Part shown: piece by piece, positions 25,647 to 34,711 of the stretch | Layout of the letters: each line of letters opens with the position of its first letter | Position numbering within the stretch: the stretch's first letter is position 1 | Assembly (NCBI GenBank): GCA_900544115.1 | Contig: UQTW01000009.1 | Location: 1-64,000, forward strand | DNA from: an uncultured Collinsella sp. | GTDB lineage: Bacteria > Actinomycetota > Coriobacteriia > Coriobacteriales > Coriobacteriaceae | DNA: 64,000 nucleotides | Direction: 5' to 3' | Made by a program: the position numbers and the translations under genes | The notes under the pieces: model-generated | The model's input: only the letters and a program-made list of their open reading frames with translations | Databases searched by the model: none | Told to the model about the DNA's origin: nothing

Positions 25647-25717
25647 TAAAAAAGCCGGGGAAAACGTCCCCGGCACTTGGAAGCCCTCTCTTAAGAGATG
25701 ACCACCTAATTTATACC
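25647..25717 (-). ncRNA. DUF3800-linked small RNA, copy R3 (leader position)
   Basis: Minus strand: GGTATAAAT, hairpin around CTCTTAAGAG, GGGCTTCCAAGTGCCGGGG, and a terminator stem CCGGGGA / TCCCCGG with TTTTTT. It ends 14 bases before the DUF3800 ATG, in the same direction. A promoter sits at its 5' end. Read-through past the terminator would express the protein. Confidence 0.75.
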
Positions 25718-25739
25718 ATGAAGTTGGACGTATATTCAA
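25710..25739 (-). promoter_or_regulatory. Promoter of R3 / DUF3800
   Basis: A TTGAAT -35 (25734-25739) and TATAAA -10 (25710-25715) are spaced by 18 bases. The -10 lies inside the block conserved in all three RNA copies, so the block probably includes the start of transcription. Confidence 0.6.
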
Positions 25740-25788
25740 GCATGAGTATAAAATACAAACATATGTTCGTCAATAGCAAAGGTGACCA

Positions 25789-25986
25789 TCATTCAGCGTC
25801 GCCATCGACAGCAAAGTCGCGGAGGTCGAGGCCTTCGCGCTCGGCTCGGGCTAGCAGCTCTTGGGGCGACTCGTCCTCGATATCCACTACGTCGAGCATG
25901 GCAGCCGGAAAACCCACGCCGGCTGCACTCCCCGCACGGTCGATCATACTCTCGCGCAGCTGGTCAACATTAATGTCGATTTTCAT
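25789..25986 (-). CDS. Small acidic protein at the BREX operon tail, unknown
   Basis: A 65-residue, strongly acidic protein (DVVDIEDESPQELLARAEREGLDLRDF) with no signal peptide or membrane segment. I do not recognise it. GGGGGT lies a few bases before the ATG, and the gene follows the 450-residue gene after 25 bases, so it is probably the last gene of the BREX operon. Small acidic proteins in such islands can be anti-nuclease or DNA-mimic partners, but nothing here shows that. Confidence 0.6.
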   Translation of the reverse strand: MKIDINVDQLRESMIDRAGSAAGVGFPAAMLDVVDIEDESPQELLARAEREGLDLRDFAVDGDAE

Positions 25987-26011
25987 GGTGACCCCCTACC
26001 GGATCAGGCCC

Positions 26012-27364
26012 CTACTCAGCAGCGCCGAGCGCATTCACAGCGGCAACAAAAGCCGCAACCTGCTTGTCATCCATCTGCGTGGCTAAACGCCCCACGGGCT
26101 CGTCGTAAGCAAACTGCACCTTATCGATAAAGCAATCCCAAGCACGCTCGTCCACACGCACGGCGGCCTCGCAGTACTGGCTGAGCTTTTTGAGTCCATA
26201 CCAAAACGCATTCACATGGCGCGCAGGATCCTCATCCAGCACCCCATCGTAGCGCCGTCCGTTAAACTCACGCATGCGCGCCACGGCAACCTCGAGCGAG
26301 TCGCCGCCGTCGGCCGAAGCCTCGTCCACAAGCTCGGGAATCGCAACCTCGCGCCGGACATTGTGCCTGGTAGCACCGTCGTACTCGCCCACCAACACGT
26401 CTTCGTCAAACCGATCATCGTAGTCGAAATAACTGCTACCCCGGCAAATCCCATGCAGCGAGCCGGTGCCAAAGGCACGGAACAACCCGCCATCGGCAAC
26501 AACGCACCTATAAGTCTCAAACGACTTCTTAACCTGAGAGAGCAACTCGGAAAGCTCTCCGGCATCGCACCCCGTCTCGCACGCGACGCAAGCAGACTTC
26601 GGCAACGATACCGGCTCCACCGTGCTCCCTGCAACGCGGGCAGCGCGTTCGGCCCGATACGCTTGGGCTGCCAAGTGCGCTCGCTGCGCAGCACCGCGCA
26701 CATTAGTAAGCTCGCGCTCCAGCGCCACATCGCCAGCCACATCGCTCGCAAACGCGTCAACACCCTGCGGGCCGGTCGCACTCAGCTCGGACTCAAACGT
26801 CGCCGTGATCATGCCGGCAAGGTCCGTTGCGTCGGCGGCACAACGCAGCTGCTCCAACTGCGTGCACAGCAGATCGGCATCCAAGGGTGCGGCATCCACA
26901 ACGCGCACGTCACTCAGACGCGCCGCGCCCTGCAACACCAAAGCCCCCGCAGCATCGTATGCCGCACGAACCCTGTCCGCCGTATTGGCACACAGCTTTA
27001 CCTCGATAAACGCAAGCGTCTGCTCCAAGCGGGCCAACAGCTCGGCCTTGTCCTCCATACGCAAAAAGGCAGCGTAGCGCCGCTCCATCCGCAACGGGCC
27101 CACAACGCCTACCTGCTTGCGAGCGCGCGCAAGAGAATCAAATTCAACGCGGCGTACATACCCGTCAACGGCCTTCACGGCAGACTCGCGCGCAGCACGC
27201 TCGGCGGCCTCGACGTCCCCGATCACGCCCAGCAGCTCGCGGGAGCGCGCCTTGCGCAATAACTCCCCGCGATCGTACTGCTCAAGCGCCGTCTGACGCT
27301 TTGCTACCGACTCAAAGCCAAAAAGCTCATCGAGCAGCTCACCAATAGAACGCTCTTCTATCAT
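26012..27364 (-). CDS. Unrecognised BREX-linked protein
   Basis: A 450-residue soluble protein I cannot assign. The N-terminal 250 residues are helical and charged, probably partly coiled coil (VEAAERAARESAVKAVDGYVRRVEF, RAHLAAQAYRAERAARV). Near residue 260 there is a Cys cluster, ACVACETGCDAGE, that could bind metal. The C-terminal part is rich in aromatic and acidic residues (SSYFDYDDRFDEDVLVGEYDG; RHVNAFWYGLKKLSQYC). It lies 93 bases after brxL on the same strand and shares its base composition, so it probably belongs to the operon as an accessory gene. Confidence 0.65.
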   Translation of the reverse strand: MIEERSIGELLDELFGFESVAKRQTALEQYDRGELLRKARSRELLGVIGDVEAAERAARESAVKAVDGYVRRVEFDSLARARKQVGVVGPLRMERRYAAFLRMEDKAELLARLEQTLAFIEVKLCANTADRVRAAYDAAGALVLQGAARLSDVRVVDAAPLDADLLCTQLEQLRCAADATDLAGMITATFESELSATGPQGVDAFASDVAGDVALERELTNVRGAAQRAHLAAQAYRAERAARVAGSTVEPVSLPKSACVACETGCDAGELSELLSQVKKSFETYRCVVADGGLFRAFGTGSLHGICRGSSYFDYDDRFDEDVLVGEYDGATRHNVRREVAIPELVDEASADGGDSLEVAVARMREFNGRRYDGVLDEDPARHVNAFWYGLKKLSQYCEAAVRVDERAWDCFIDKVQFAYDEPVGRLATQMDDKQVAAFVAAVNALGAAE

Positions 27365-27457
27365 GGCAAGGCCTCCTCACGCGCTGCGCGTCAACATGCC
27401 CGCGGGCTCACGTGCGCATCAAACGTCTCGCGCACGCAAGCCCGCGCGCTCGCACCC

Positions 27458-29839
27458 CTACAGATCCAACGCCTTTTTCGCAGCATCGACCGGGTCGCCA
27501 TCCATGTAGAACACCGGGCTCAACCCCGAAATAATCTCGGACGAAACGCTCTGCAGGCCCGCGATGGCGCTCAGCGGCAATATCACGCGCTTGGCGCCGG
27601 CGTTTTTGGCCACACGCATAATGTCCTCGAGCCCGCGGATCTCGTCCATAGAGCCCGACATGCGCAAGATTCCCGGAACCGCCAGCGCGGACATCACCGG
27701 GCGGTTGCACGCCGCGGAGCACAGGCCCACAAACTCGGCAAGCGAGACTTCTTCGGACAGACCCTTGCTCTGCAGGTCGTTATAGAACAGCAGGTAGTCC
27801 TTTGAGCCAATGTGCATGCCCGGCGCCACACGGTTCGCCAGGTTCACAAAGTTGTCAAACGCGGCCTCCAGCGTATCGCGCACCGGCTTGTTAAAGGCAA
27901 CGCCCTCGTGCTTAAACTTGCACTCGCCGGCGACAGCCTTGTTCTCCAGCTTGTACACGGCAACCTCGCCGCCCTGCGACCTACCCACGCCAAACACGTG
28001 ACCGGACAGCAGCGGCCCGTCGGGAATCAACGTATCCTCGGACTGCTCCGGCACGCGCACCACGTGCACGTCCTGCGGATTGTCGGCATCCATATAACCC
28101 AGGTTGACGTCGATAAACTCGACGCCCGCCATAATCTTGAGCTGCTCCTTTACGCGGCGACGGCCCTCGATGGCGTAGTCCAGCAGCCAACGAACGTCAT
28201 CCTTGTCCATAGCCTCGTCAGGGAACAGCAGCTTGGCCAGGCCGCTAAAGGACTTGCGCACGGCGATCTCGTCACGTTTGTTAAAGTCGCTGTTAAAGCG
28301 GAAGTAGCGGTCGATATGATGCGTAAAGTCCTTGCGGCGCATCTCCTTGCAAAACTCCGACAGGCAGTCGGTGATTAAGCCGTAATGCCCGGTCAGCAGG
28401 CTCGAGCGCATCTTGGGAATCTCCCAGCCCGGCAGGTAATAGTGGATGCGGTCGAAGAAGGCCGAATCGTTGTTAAACTCCGGCGGGAACGGATCAAACA
28501 GGTGCGTGGTCTTAAGGACGTTTTGCACGGTGTCGTTGATGTTGCCCTCAAAGACCATGGAGGCATCGGCGTTAATCTGGTCGCGGCCGCGCGCGTAGCT
28601 GCCACTCGCCATATAGTCCTTCATGATCTGTACGGCGTTGGTGTCCTTAAAGCGCATGCCGGCGACCTCGTCGAACGTCACGCAATCCCAATGGCCCACC
28701 AAGCCCACGCGATCGGCGCGCATGGAGTTCATACGGCCGAACAGGTTGGCCGTGGTGGTCTGCCCGCCCGAGAGCAAAATGGCGTAGGGCGAAACCTCTT
28801 TGTAGATGTGGCTCTTGCCGGTGCCACGGGGACCAAGCTCGCACAGATTGTAGTTGCGCTCGATCAGCGGCACCATGCGCTCGATAAAGTGCAAGCGCTC
28901 CTTCTCCGAAAGCTCGCTGGGCTCATAGCCGGCAGAGCGCAGCAGCATGTTGAGCCACTCGTCGCGCGAGAAATACTGACGCTCCTCGATCATGGCGTCC
29001 AGGTCCAGGTTGGGCATCTGGATGGGCGTGAGCGACGCCACGCTAAACGGAGAGTCCTCGGGCCCGCGCTTTTTGCGCTTGGCCTTGGAGCGGCGCGGCG
29101 CATCGTCGCCAAAGACTTCCATGCCAAACTCGTCTTCCTCTTCCATGGGACGACGATACTCGATGCTCATAATGCACCAAATACCACCCTGGAGAATCTT
29201 GGAATAGTCGCGCACGTACTCGGCCGGCATCACAAACGGCTCAATGGTCAGGTTGGCAAACGACGCCACGTAGATGTCTTTGTACTCGTCGAGCTTGGCC
29301 GTCACCTTATCGATGATGGTAAAGCGACCCAGCTCGCGGATCTTGGACTTAATGCGCTCGGACTCGTCGGGACGCACGTAGTTATCGGTGAGGATCTTGC
29401 GGATGCGCCCCAAGCCCTCCGCCACGGCTTCTTCGTCGTCGGTTGAGCAGTACATGCCCAGCAGGTACTCCAGCACAAAGGTAGGCACGTTGGCGCCACG
29501 CTTCATAAGGGCCGTCAGGTCCTTGCGCACGATCTTGCCGCCAAAGTGCTCGAGCAGCTTACCGTCCAGTACATCCATGTCGTAACCGTCGTCCTCGAGA
29601 GCCTCGGCCGCGGCCTGGGCATAGCCATCGGTCGAGGACTCGTCCTCGACGGGCACCTCGGCCTCGGCGGGCGCAGCGGTCTCCGTCGGCTCCGGGACAG
29701 GCACGGCCTTCGGAGCAGACTCGGCAGTCTCAGCCTCCGGGGCGGGCACGGCCTCCTCTGCAGACACCGCAGCCTGCACCGGCACATTCACATCAATCGA
29801 GGGAACTTCCCACAGATCGTCGTCATTGCTATCAAACAT
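27458..29839 (-). CDS. brxL: BREX protein BrxL (Lon-like AAA+)
   Basis: A 793-residue BREX type 1 component: an AAA+ ATPase with a C-terminal Lon-protease-like fold that binds DNA. Walker A is GPRGTGKSHIYKE at about residues 335-342 and Walker B is in VTFDEVAG. The Lon-like end shows RPVMSALAVPGILRMSGSM and AKNAGAKRVILPLSAI. Residues 15-75 form an unusual Glu/Ala/Pro-rich linker that makes it longer than typical BrxL. I start at the ATG at 29839, eight bases after AGGAG; a GTG three codons earlier sits too close to that site. It follows pglZ by 11 bases. Confidence 0.92.
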   Translation of the reverse strand: MFDSNDDDLWEVPSIDVNVPVQAAVSAEEAVPAPEAETAESAPKAVPVPEPTETAAPAEAEVPVEDESSTDGYAQAAAEALEDDGYDMDVLDGKLLEHFGGKIVRKDLTALMKRGANVPTFVLEYLLGMYCSTDDEEAVAEGLGRIRKILTDNYVRPDESERIKSKIRELGRFTIIDKVTAKLDEYKDIYVASFANLTIEPFVMPAEYVRDYSKILQGGIWCIMSIEYRRPMEEEDEFGMEVFGDDAPRRSKAKRKKRGPEDSPFSVASLTPIQMPNLDLDAMIEERQYFSRDEWLNMLLRSAGYEPSELSEKERLHFIERMVPLIERNYNLCELGPRGTGKSHIYKEVSPYAILLSGGQTTTANLFGRMNSMRADRVGLVGHWDCVTFDEVAGMRFKDTNAVQIMKDYMASGSYARGRDQINADASMVFEGNINDTVQNVLKTTHLFDPFPPEFNNDSAFFDRIHYYLPGWEIPKMRSSLLTGHYGLITDCLSEFCKEMRRKDFTHHIDRYFRFNSDFNKRDEIAVRKSFSGLAKLLFPDEAMDKDDVRWLLDYAIEGRRRVKEQLKIMAGVEFIDVNLGYMDADNPQDVHVVRVPEQSEDTLIPDGPLLSGHVFGVGRSQGGEVAVYKLENKAVAGECKFKHEGVAFNKPVRDTLEAAFDNFVNLANRVAPGMHIGSKDYLLFYNDLQSKGLSEEVSLAEFVGLCSAACNRPVMSALAVPGILRMSGSMDEIRGLEDIMRVAKNAGAKRVILPLSAIAGLQSVSSEIISGLSPVFYMDGDPVDAAKKALDL

Positions 29840-29850
29840 AGGGCACACTC

Positions 29851-32559
29851 CTAAAAACCAAAGTCAGCAACAGGGGCAAACGAAACAGCGATGGTGTACG
29901 TCTCGCGCCAAACAATCTTGCCCGTCTCGCGCTCGCGGCAGACCAGATAGTACGGACCCTTTGCCGAGAATCCATCCGCTGCACGCAGCGCAAACTTGGC
30001 ATGCACCACGCGCTCCTGCGAGTTAGCAGAAGTCTTGTTGGCATGCGCCTTGACCGTATCGCTCACCTCGTTGCCACTTGCATCGGTAAACACCAGCTCG
30101 TACTCGCACGGCAAAACCTTGCCTTGGGCGGGTTCTTCCTGGATCAAGTTGACCGAGAAGAGCGAGTTGGTCACTCGGCGTCCCTCACTTAGTACGCGCA
30201 GCGTCGCCGCGCGCGTGTCGACAAAGTCCTTGGAACCCGAGCGCGCACGCCAAAAACCGATAACGGGCACGCAGAGCTCCTGCAGGCTCATGCCGCCGTG
30301 GACGTAGTTGTTAGTGCCGCCGGGACGCCTAAAGTGCACGTTCTCGCGCGGGGCAAACCCCTCAAAACCGGCACCCAAACGTCCCATGTCAACATTAACA
30401 AACACCTCGCATGCCTCTTCCGAAAGCTTGACCACGGCCTCGTTGGGCACCACCAGATGACGCTTGCCGTGCATGACGGGAGCGTCAAGGAAGGGAAGGT
30501 CTGGCTTGCCGAGCATCTGACACTCGTTGAGCTCCCGACGCGTGTAGATAAAGCCGTGATCCGCCGTTATAACAACACGCGCGCCCGGGGCGTCGGTGCA
30601 CACGCGGCGCGCCAACGCCGCAAGTTCCTCCACGGTGTCCGCGCAGGCATCGAAAACGTCATCCTGCGTAGCTGCCTTCTCGCCCGTGGCATCGATCTTG
30701 TTGTGGTAGAGATAAACGAGCTTGGAGTCTTTGAGCAGCGCTTTGCGCTCGACTCCCGCCATGTTGAGGTATGCGCTCGAACGTAAAGCGCAGGCCGTGG
30801 GCTCAACGTGGGCAAGCACGGCCTCGCGCTGCGGAGTCGTCGCAGTGGGCATGCCGTCAGCCAGCACAAACGAGCCATCCGCTGCAAGCTCAAGCGCCTG
30901 ATGCGGCAACAGTGCGGGCATGCCCGCCTCGGTAATGGAGGGAAAGACCGCCTGCATGCTAGAAACCTTGACGTTGCCGCCGCGCTCGCGCTCGAGAAGC
31001 GCCGCGACGTCACGGGCCACCTCATAGCGCAGCGCGTCGCTTACGATAACGACCGTCGTTTTGGCAGACCCCACAAAGGTGGGCAGCACATGCCAGTAGA
31101 ATTCATCCTGCCGTGCAGGGCCATCGATGTAGCCGCAATCGGCCCACTCCCCTTGCGCAGCGGTCGCCCAGCAGGCATTGGCGTCGGCCAAGAACCAGTT
31201 ACTGTAGAGATTCTCCGCCCAGTCCACCACGGCTCGGGCAGGCTCCTCGAGCACATCGCACTCGACAGAGCGCGCCCGCAAATACGCGGTGCACATATGG
31301 CGATAGGCAGCATCCATGGAATACCAATCGGACGTATAGGCATCCCACACCTGCTGGGGTTGCGCCAGATGGAACCCGCCCGCATGTGCCTGCCTAAATG
31401 CGCACATGTCGGCCACAGCGGCAAGCAAGCCAAAGTAGCTCTCGACACGGCGGTACCAGCTTAGGTCGCAACGGCGCGCCGCAAAGGTGCGCGCGTCCTC
31501 AACACGGTCCGCGCCCTGGGCAAACGAGCTGAACAACTGCGAGAGCACAGCCTCATTGACGCACGGGAACACATCAAGCGAGGCCAGCACATCGATCGGC
31601 AGAGCCTCAAACCGCACAAAGAGTCCGCGGGCATCCTCCACCAAACGACAGATCTCAAATAGGTCCTCGCTCGATGCCTGGGTATCGGCGGCCTGGTCCC
31701 ACGTGCGCACCGCCTCAAGGCAATAGGGGCCGTAGGCGGGAGCCACATAGCTTTCGAGTCCCTTGAGCGCTCCCTCGGGAAGCGCGGTAGACGCCGCTGT
31801 AAGGAGCACATGGGATGAAAGCATAAGCAATGAGTCGCGCTCATACAGCGGCCCCTCAAACCCATAGCAACGCACAATGAAGGCAGAAAGGACATCGCGC
31901 ACGCAGTACTTGTCCGCCAACTCGGCCAGTGCCTCGGGGCCCTCGTGCAGCAGCGTGGCCATACAGCCGCGCAGTACAAACGCGGGCCGCGCGTCGACAA
32001 ACTCTTTACCGCCAAATATCACCGTAAGGATTCCAAGCTCGATATCGGATGCTCCCGAGGCATGCGGAATGCACGCGGCAAACTTAGCACAGCGGGTCTT
32101 GGCATCAAAGAAGGTCTTGTGCTCGCGCAGGCTCTCGCGCACGGCGTCGATATTCTCGATGCCCAGCTGATCGGCCAAAAGCGAAAGATAGTCAGCCTGG
32201 AACTGATCGGCATACAGCTCAACATCGGCAAGCCAATCGCCCTCAAGCCTGCCGCGCGGGCAACGGCGATACAGCAAGATATCGTTCGCAAGGTCATCGC
32301 GGTTGATGAGCTTCTTTACGGCAAACATGCGGCCCTCGCAGGCCTCAACAAACCGCACCGGGCGCTCAAAGTCACCGTGGGCGGGCATAACGTCGTCATC
32401 GGCCCCCGCGCCGTCGAAGCCCTCGGCGGCCAATCGCTCAAACTCAGGAGCAAACTCGCCGTCCGCATCGTGCCAAACCACCACACGGCGCGGCGTGCAT
32501 GGGGACAACGGTTGCAAAAACCGCAATTTGAGTTGCTCTTCTACATCGATCTTGGGCAT
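29851..32559 (-). CDS. pglZ: BREX protein PglZ (alkaline-phosphatase superfamily)
   Basis: A 902-residue BREX core protein. The alkaline phosphatase-like domain shows VVIVSDALRYEVARD near residue 505 and VVITADHGFIYTRRE near residue 663, the metal-binding motifs of the superfamily. The C-terminal part carries the family segment MHGKRHLVVPNEAVV and GGTNNYVHGGMSLQELCVPV. PglZ is needed with PglX for host DNA methylation and phage exclusion. AAGGAT precedes the ATG, 23 bases after the upstream pglX C-terminal gene, and brxL follows closely. Confidence 0.94.
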   Translation of the reverse strand: MPKIDVEEQLKLRFLQPLSPCTPRRVVVWHDADGEFAPEFERLAAEGFDGAGADDDVMPAHGDFERPVRFVEACEGRMFAVKKLINRDDLANDILLYRRCPRGRLEGDWLADVELYADQFQADYLSLLADQLGIENIDAVRESLREHKTFFDAKTRCAKFAACIPHASGASDIELGILTVIFGGKEFVDARPAFVLRGCMATLLHEGPEALAELADKYCVRDVLSAFIVRCYGFEGPLYERDSLLMLSSHVLLTAASTALPEGALKGLESYVAPAYGPYCLEAVRTWDQAADTQASSEDLFEICRLVEDARGLFVRFEALPIDVLASLDVFPCVNEAVLSQLFSSFAQGADRVEDARTFAARRCDLSWYRRVESYFGLLAAVADMCAFRQAHAGGFHLAQPQQVWDAYTSDWYSMDAAYRHMCTAYLRARSVECDVLEEPARAVVDWAENLYSNWFLADANACWATAAQGEWADCGYIDGPARQDEFYWHVLPTFVGSAKTTVVIVSDALRYEVARDVAALLERERGGNVKVSSMQAVFPSITEAGMPALLPHQALELAADGSFVLADGMPTATTPQREAVLAHVEPTACALRSSAYLNMAGVERKALLKDSKLVYLYHNKIDATGEKAATQDDVFDACADTVEELAALARRVCTDAPGARVVITADHGFIYTRRELNECQMLGKPDLPFLDAPVMHGKRHLVVPNEAVVKLSEEACEVFVNVDMGRLGAGFEGFAPRENVHFRRPGGTNNYVHGGMSLQELCVPVIGFWRARSGSKDFVDTRAATLRVLSEGRRVTNSLFSVNLIQEEPAQGKVLPCEYELVFTDASGNEVSDTVKAHANKTSANSQERVVHAKFALRAADGFSAKGPYYLVCRERETGKIVWRETYTIAVSFAPVADFGF

Positions 32560-32582
32560 GGATATCCTTACCGTATCTGCAG

Positions 32583-33551
32583 TTACTTGATCTTTGCCAG
32601 CACATCCTGAAACTTGGCGTAGTTGACCTTGACGCCGTCATCCAGGTCGATCTTAATCATCTGGTCTGCCAAGTGATGCAGTTTCTCTTCGTAGGCAATG
32701 GTCTCTTTGAGCTGGTCGTTGAGCTTTTTGACGCGCTTATCCAAACGCACGCGCTCGCCGCGCTCGGCACTGGCAAGGGCGTCGTTGGCATAGCCTATCT
32801 GGGAACGATAGCGCTCCTGCTGCTCATGCACATAGTCGGTGCGGATGCGAGCCAACAGGTCAGGCTGGTAGCGATGCATGTAAACAAGGCACTTGAAGCC
32901 GTTCTTCTTGCCGCTGTCGAACAGCCAGTAGATGGGGCGCTTCTTGTAGGTCTGACAGTGGTCCTTAAAGAAGTCCTTCAAAAAGTAGGCGCGAATCACC
33001 TCGCGCGAGGTACCCTTGCCGCCGAGCGCCTCGGCAATAAAGGCCAGGTTCTGCTCGAGCGTCTCCTCGCCATATACGGTGCGCACAAAGTCGATAAAGT
33101 AATGCACGATGTCGTCGTCAAAGTACTCGTCGTCGGTGATGGGCAATACGTCGTCGCCATCGGGCATAAAGGTCACGTGATCGGGATCGGGCATCTTGGC
33201 CAGATAGTCGTTGACCGTGGCACCCTGGTCGGCCAAGACCAGACCGTCCACGTCCAGCGAATAGCGGCCAAACATGCAGCCCACGGCATAGCTAATGAGC
33301 GAGGTGATCTCATCACGCTTGGTGCGCACGTACTTGTTGCCCTTGTAGCTCTCGGGGATCTCGTCGGCGGCATCAAAGATGCGCGCCACCGATACGTACT
33401 TGTCCTCAACATCGATGGGCACCTCGCCCTCCATGTTGTAGATCTTGGCAAAGATTCGGTTGAGCTCTTCCTCGTTAGCGCGAAGCTGCTCAAATCGAGC
33501 ATTGACCTCGGCCTTGCGAGCCTCGTATTTATCGGCCAAAAGCGTTGCCAT
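32583..33551 (-). CDS. pglX: Detached C-terminal domain of PglX
   Basis: A 322-residue protein that corresponds to the last third of normal BREX-1 PglX. It starts where the family resumes after the target-recognition region (ARFEQLRANEEELNRIFAKIY) and continues through SYAVGCMFGRYSLD, KKRPIYWLFDSGKKNGFKCL, MHRYQPDLLARIRTDYV and LHHLADQMIKIDLDDGVKVN. AAGGGCGG before the ATG at 33551 gives it an independent start. The N-terminal 820 residues are encoded at 34712-37174, with two unrelated genes between. I infer that PglX functions as two subunits or is inactivated; the intact frames favour the first. Confidence 0.85.
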   Translation of the reverse strand: MATLLADKYEARKAEVNARFEQLRANEEELNRIFAKIYNMEGEVPIDVEDKYVSVARIFDAADEIPESYKGNKYVRTKRDEITSLISYAVGCMFGRYSLDVDGLVLADQGATVNDYLAKMPDPDHVTFMPDGDDVLPITDDEYFDDDIVHYFIDFVRTVYGEETLEQNLAFIAEALGGKGTSREVIRAYFLKDFFKDHCQTYKKRPIYWLFDSGKKNGFKCLVYMHRYQPDLLARIRTDYVHEQQERYRSQIGYANDALASAERGERVRLDKRVKKLNDQLKETIAYEEKLHHLADQMIKIDLDDGVKVNYAKFQDVLAKIK

Positions 33552-33706
33552 TATGCCGCCCTTCGTTTCCATGGTCTTGTAATTAATCGGTCGCCGTAAA
33601 GGAATCAGGCTCGGCGTTAAGCCCTATGTGCCGCGCGGCGCCGACGAATTTCTCGTTCGAAAGCAGCTAATTCGTCTTAGTCGCGCGAAATGAAATCGCT
33701 CTCCTA

Positions 33707-34162
33707 TCAAATGGAAGCTTGCAAATCGACTTCATGCCACACGCATTTGCCAAACATTCCCGATGCTGGGCTAAACTCAAAGGAGCATTCTCGCAATTCT
33801 CTCCCTTCCGAAATTACAAGGAGCAATCGAGAAGCCCCCAACAAATCGACAGCGGTCCCACAGCGACAAATCGCATGGTAATCTTTCGAACCGACGGTCT
33901 TCTCGGTAATCAAAAATGAAAGCGTCGCTAAACCAGATGGATCAAAATAAGGGATATAATGAGCGGAAACGCTGCACATGTGCGGCTCCCCGCACATTAT
34001 TAAATCGAGCTGCAAAACCGCATCCGTTATCGCAAAGTCCTCTGACTTTTCCTGCTCAACGCACTTCAGCTCAATGCATATTTCTCTAGTCTCACCACGG
34101 AGAAAACGATCAACCGCCTGTGGGTCGTAATTTTGAGGTTCATAAATACAGCAATCAGACAT
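33707..34162 (-). CDS. Unknown protein inserted within split pglX (gene 2)
   Basis: A 151-residue protein, not recognised. It is predicted soluble, with beta-rich stretches (REICIELKCVEQEKSEDFAITDAVLQLDLIM) and six cysteines. AAAGG is positioned before the ATG. Its GC content is clearly lower than that of brxC or pglZ, in line with the neighbouring HTH gene and the last 650 bases of the pglX N-terminal gene, so these appear to have arrived together. A 155-base spacer with an 8-bp inverted repeat (GACGAATT / AATTCGTC, 33645-33678) separates it from the pglX C-terminal gene. Confidence 0.65.
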   Translation of the reverse strand: MSDCCIYEPQNYDPQAVDRFLRGETREICIELKCVEQEKSEDFAITDAVLQLDLIMCGEPHMCSVSAHYIPYFDPSGLATLSFLITEKTVGSKDYHAICRCGTAVDLLGASRLLLVISEGRELRECSFEFSPASGMFGKCVWHEVDLQASI

Positions 34163-34204
34163 GGTTATTACCTTTCGAAACTACAGCGTCCTTGCGGAAG
34201 CAGT

Positions 34205-34711
34205 TTATCTTTGGATAATTTGATCTATTGCACTTCCGGCAATAATACCCACGGCATCGGCAGTCCACTTCAGTGCCGTAGGCGTCTCATTCATAGCCTT
34301 GTCATGCTGACCGCGGCCAATCAAAGCAAGGCCCTTTTTCGTTATTTGTAAGCCAACACCTTCTTGTGAAAACGCCAAATAATCGGCATCCTTCAACGAC
34401 TGAATGCACCCAGCAACATCGACTGCAGGAATACCCCAAACAGAAACGTCGATTTCGGAAATACGCTCGTTTTCAAGCTCGATAATCTGCCACAGCAGCT
34501 CCCTAATGATGCATGCATCTATGGGACGCTTCGCATCACAGGGAATGATCCACCTGAATGGGAAGGAGATTTCTTTTACCGCACCAGAAATCAAATCAGC
34601 CCTACACCAGGCGGAAACATCTCGTTTATCGGCGTTCCACTTTTCAGCACACTCCGCTGTAGTTCGTTTCGTATCTTCGACAAGTTTGTAGGATTTGGCC
34701 ACAATGCTCAC
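34205..34711 (-). CDS. Excisionase-like HTH protein inserted within split pglX (gene 1)
   Basis: A 168-residue protein whose first 60 residues look like a MerR/excisionase-type helix-turn-helix: TTAECAEKWNADKRDVSAWCRADLISGAVKE, then FRWIIPCDAKRPID. The rest contains a second helical region (AGCIQSLKDADYLAFSQEGVGLQITKKG) resembling a winged helix. The start GTG at 34711 directly abuts the TAG stop of the pglX N-terminal gene, so translation is probably coupled. Its role is unknown; it could regulate the operon or be a remnant of the element that brought in the cassette. Confidence 0.7.
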   Translation of the reverse strand: MSIVAKSYKLVEDTKRTTAECAEKWNADKRDVSAWCRADLISGAVKEISFPFRWIIPCDAKRPIDACIIRELLWQIIELENERISEIDVSVWGIPAVDVAGCIQSLKDADYLAFSQEGVGLQITKKGLALIGRGQHDKAMNETPTALKWTADAVGIIAGSAIDQIIQR

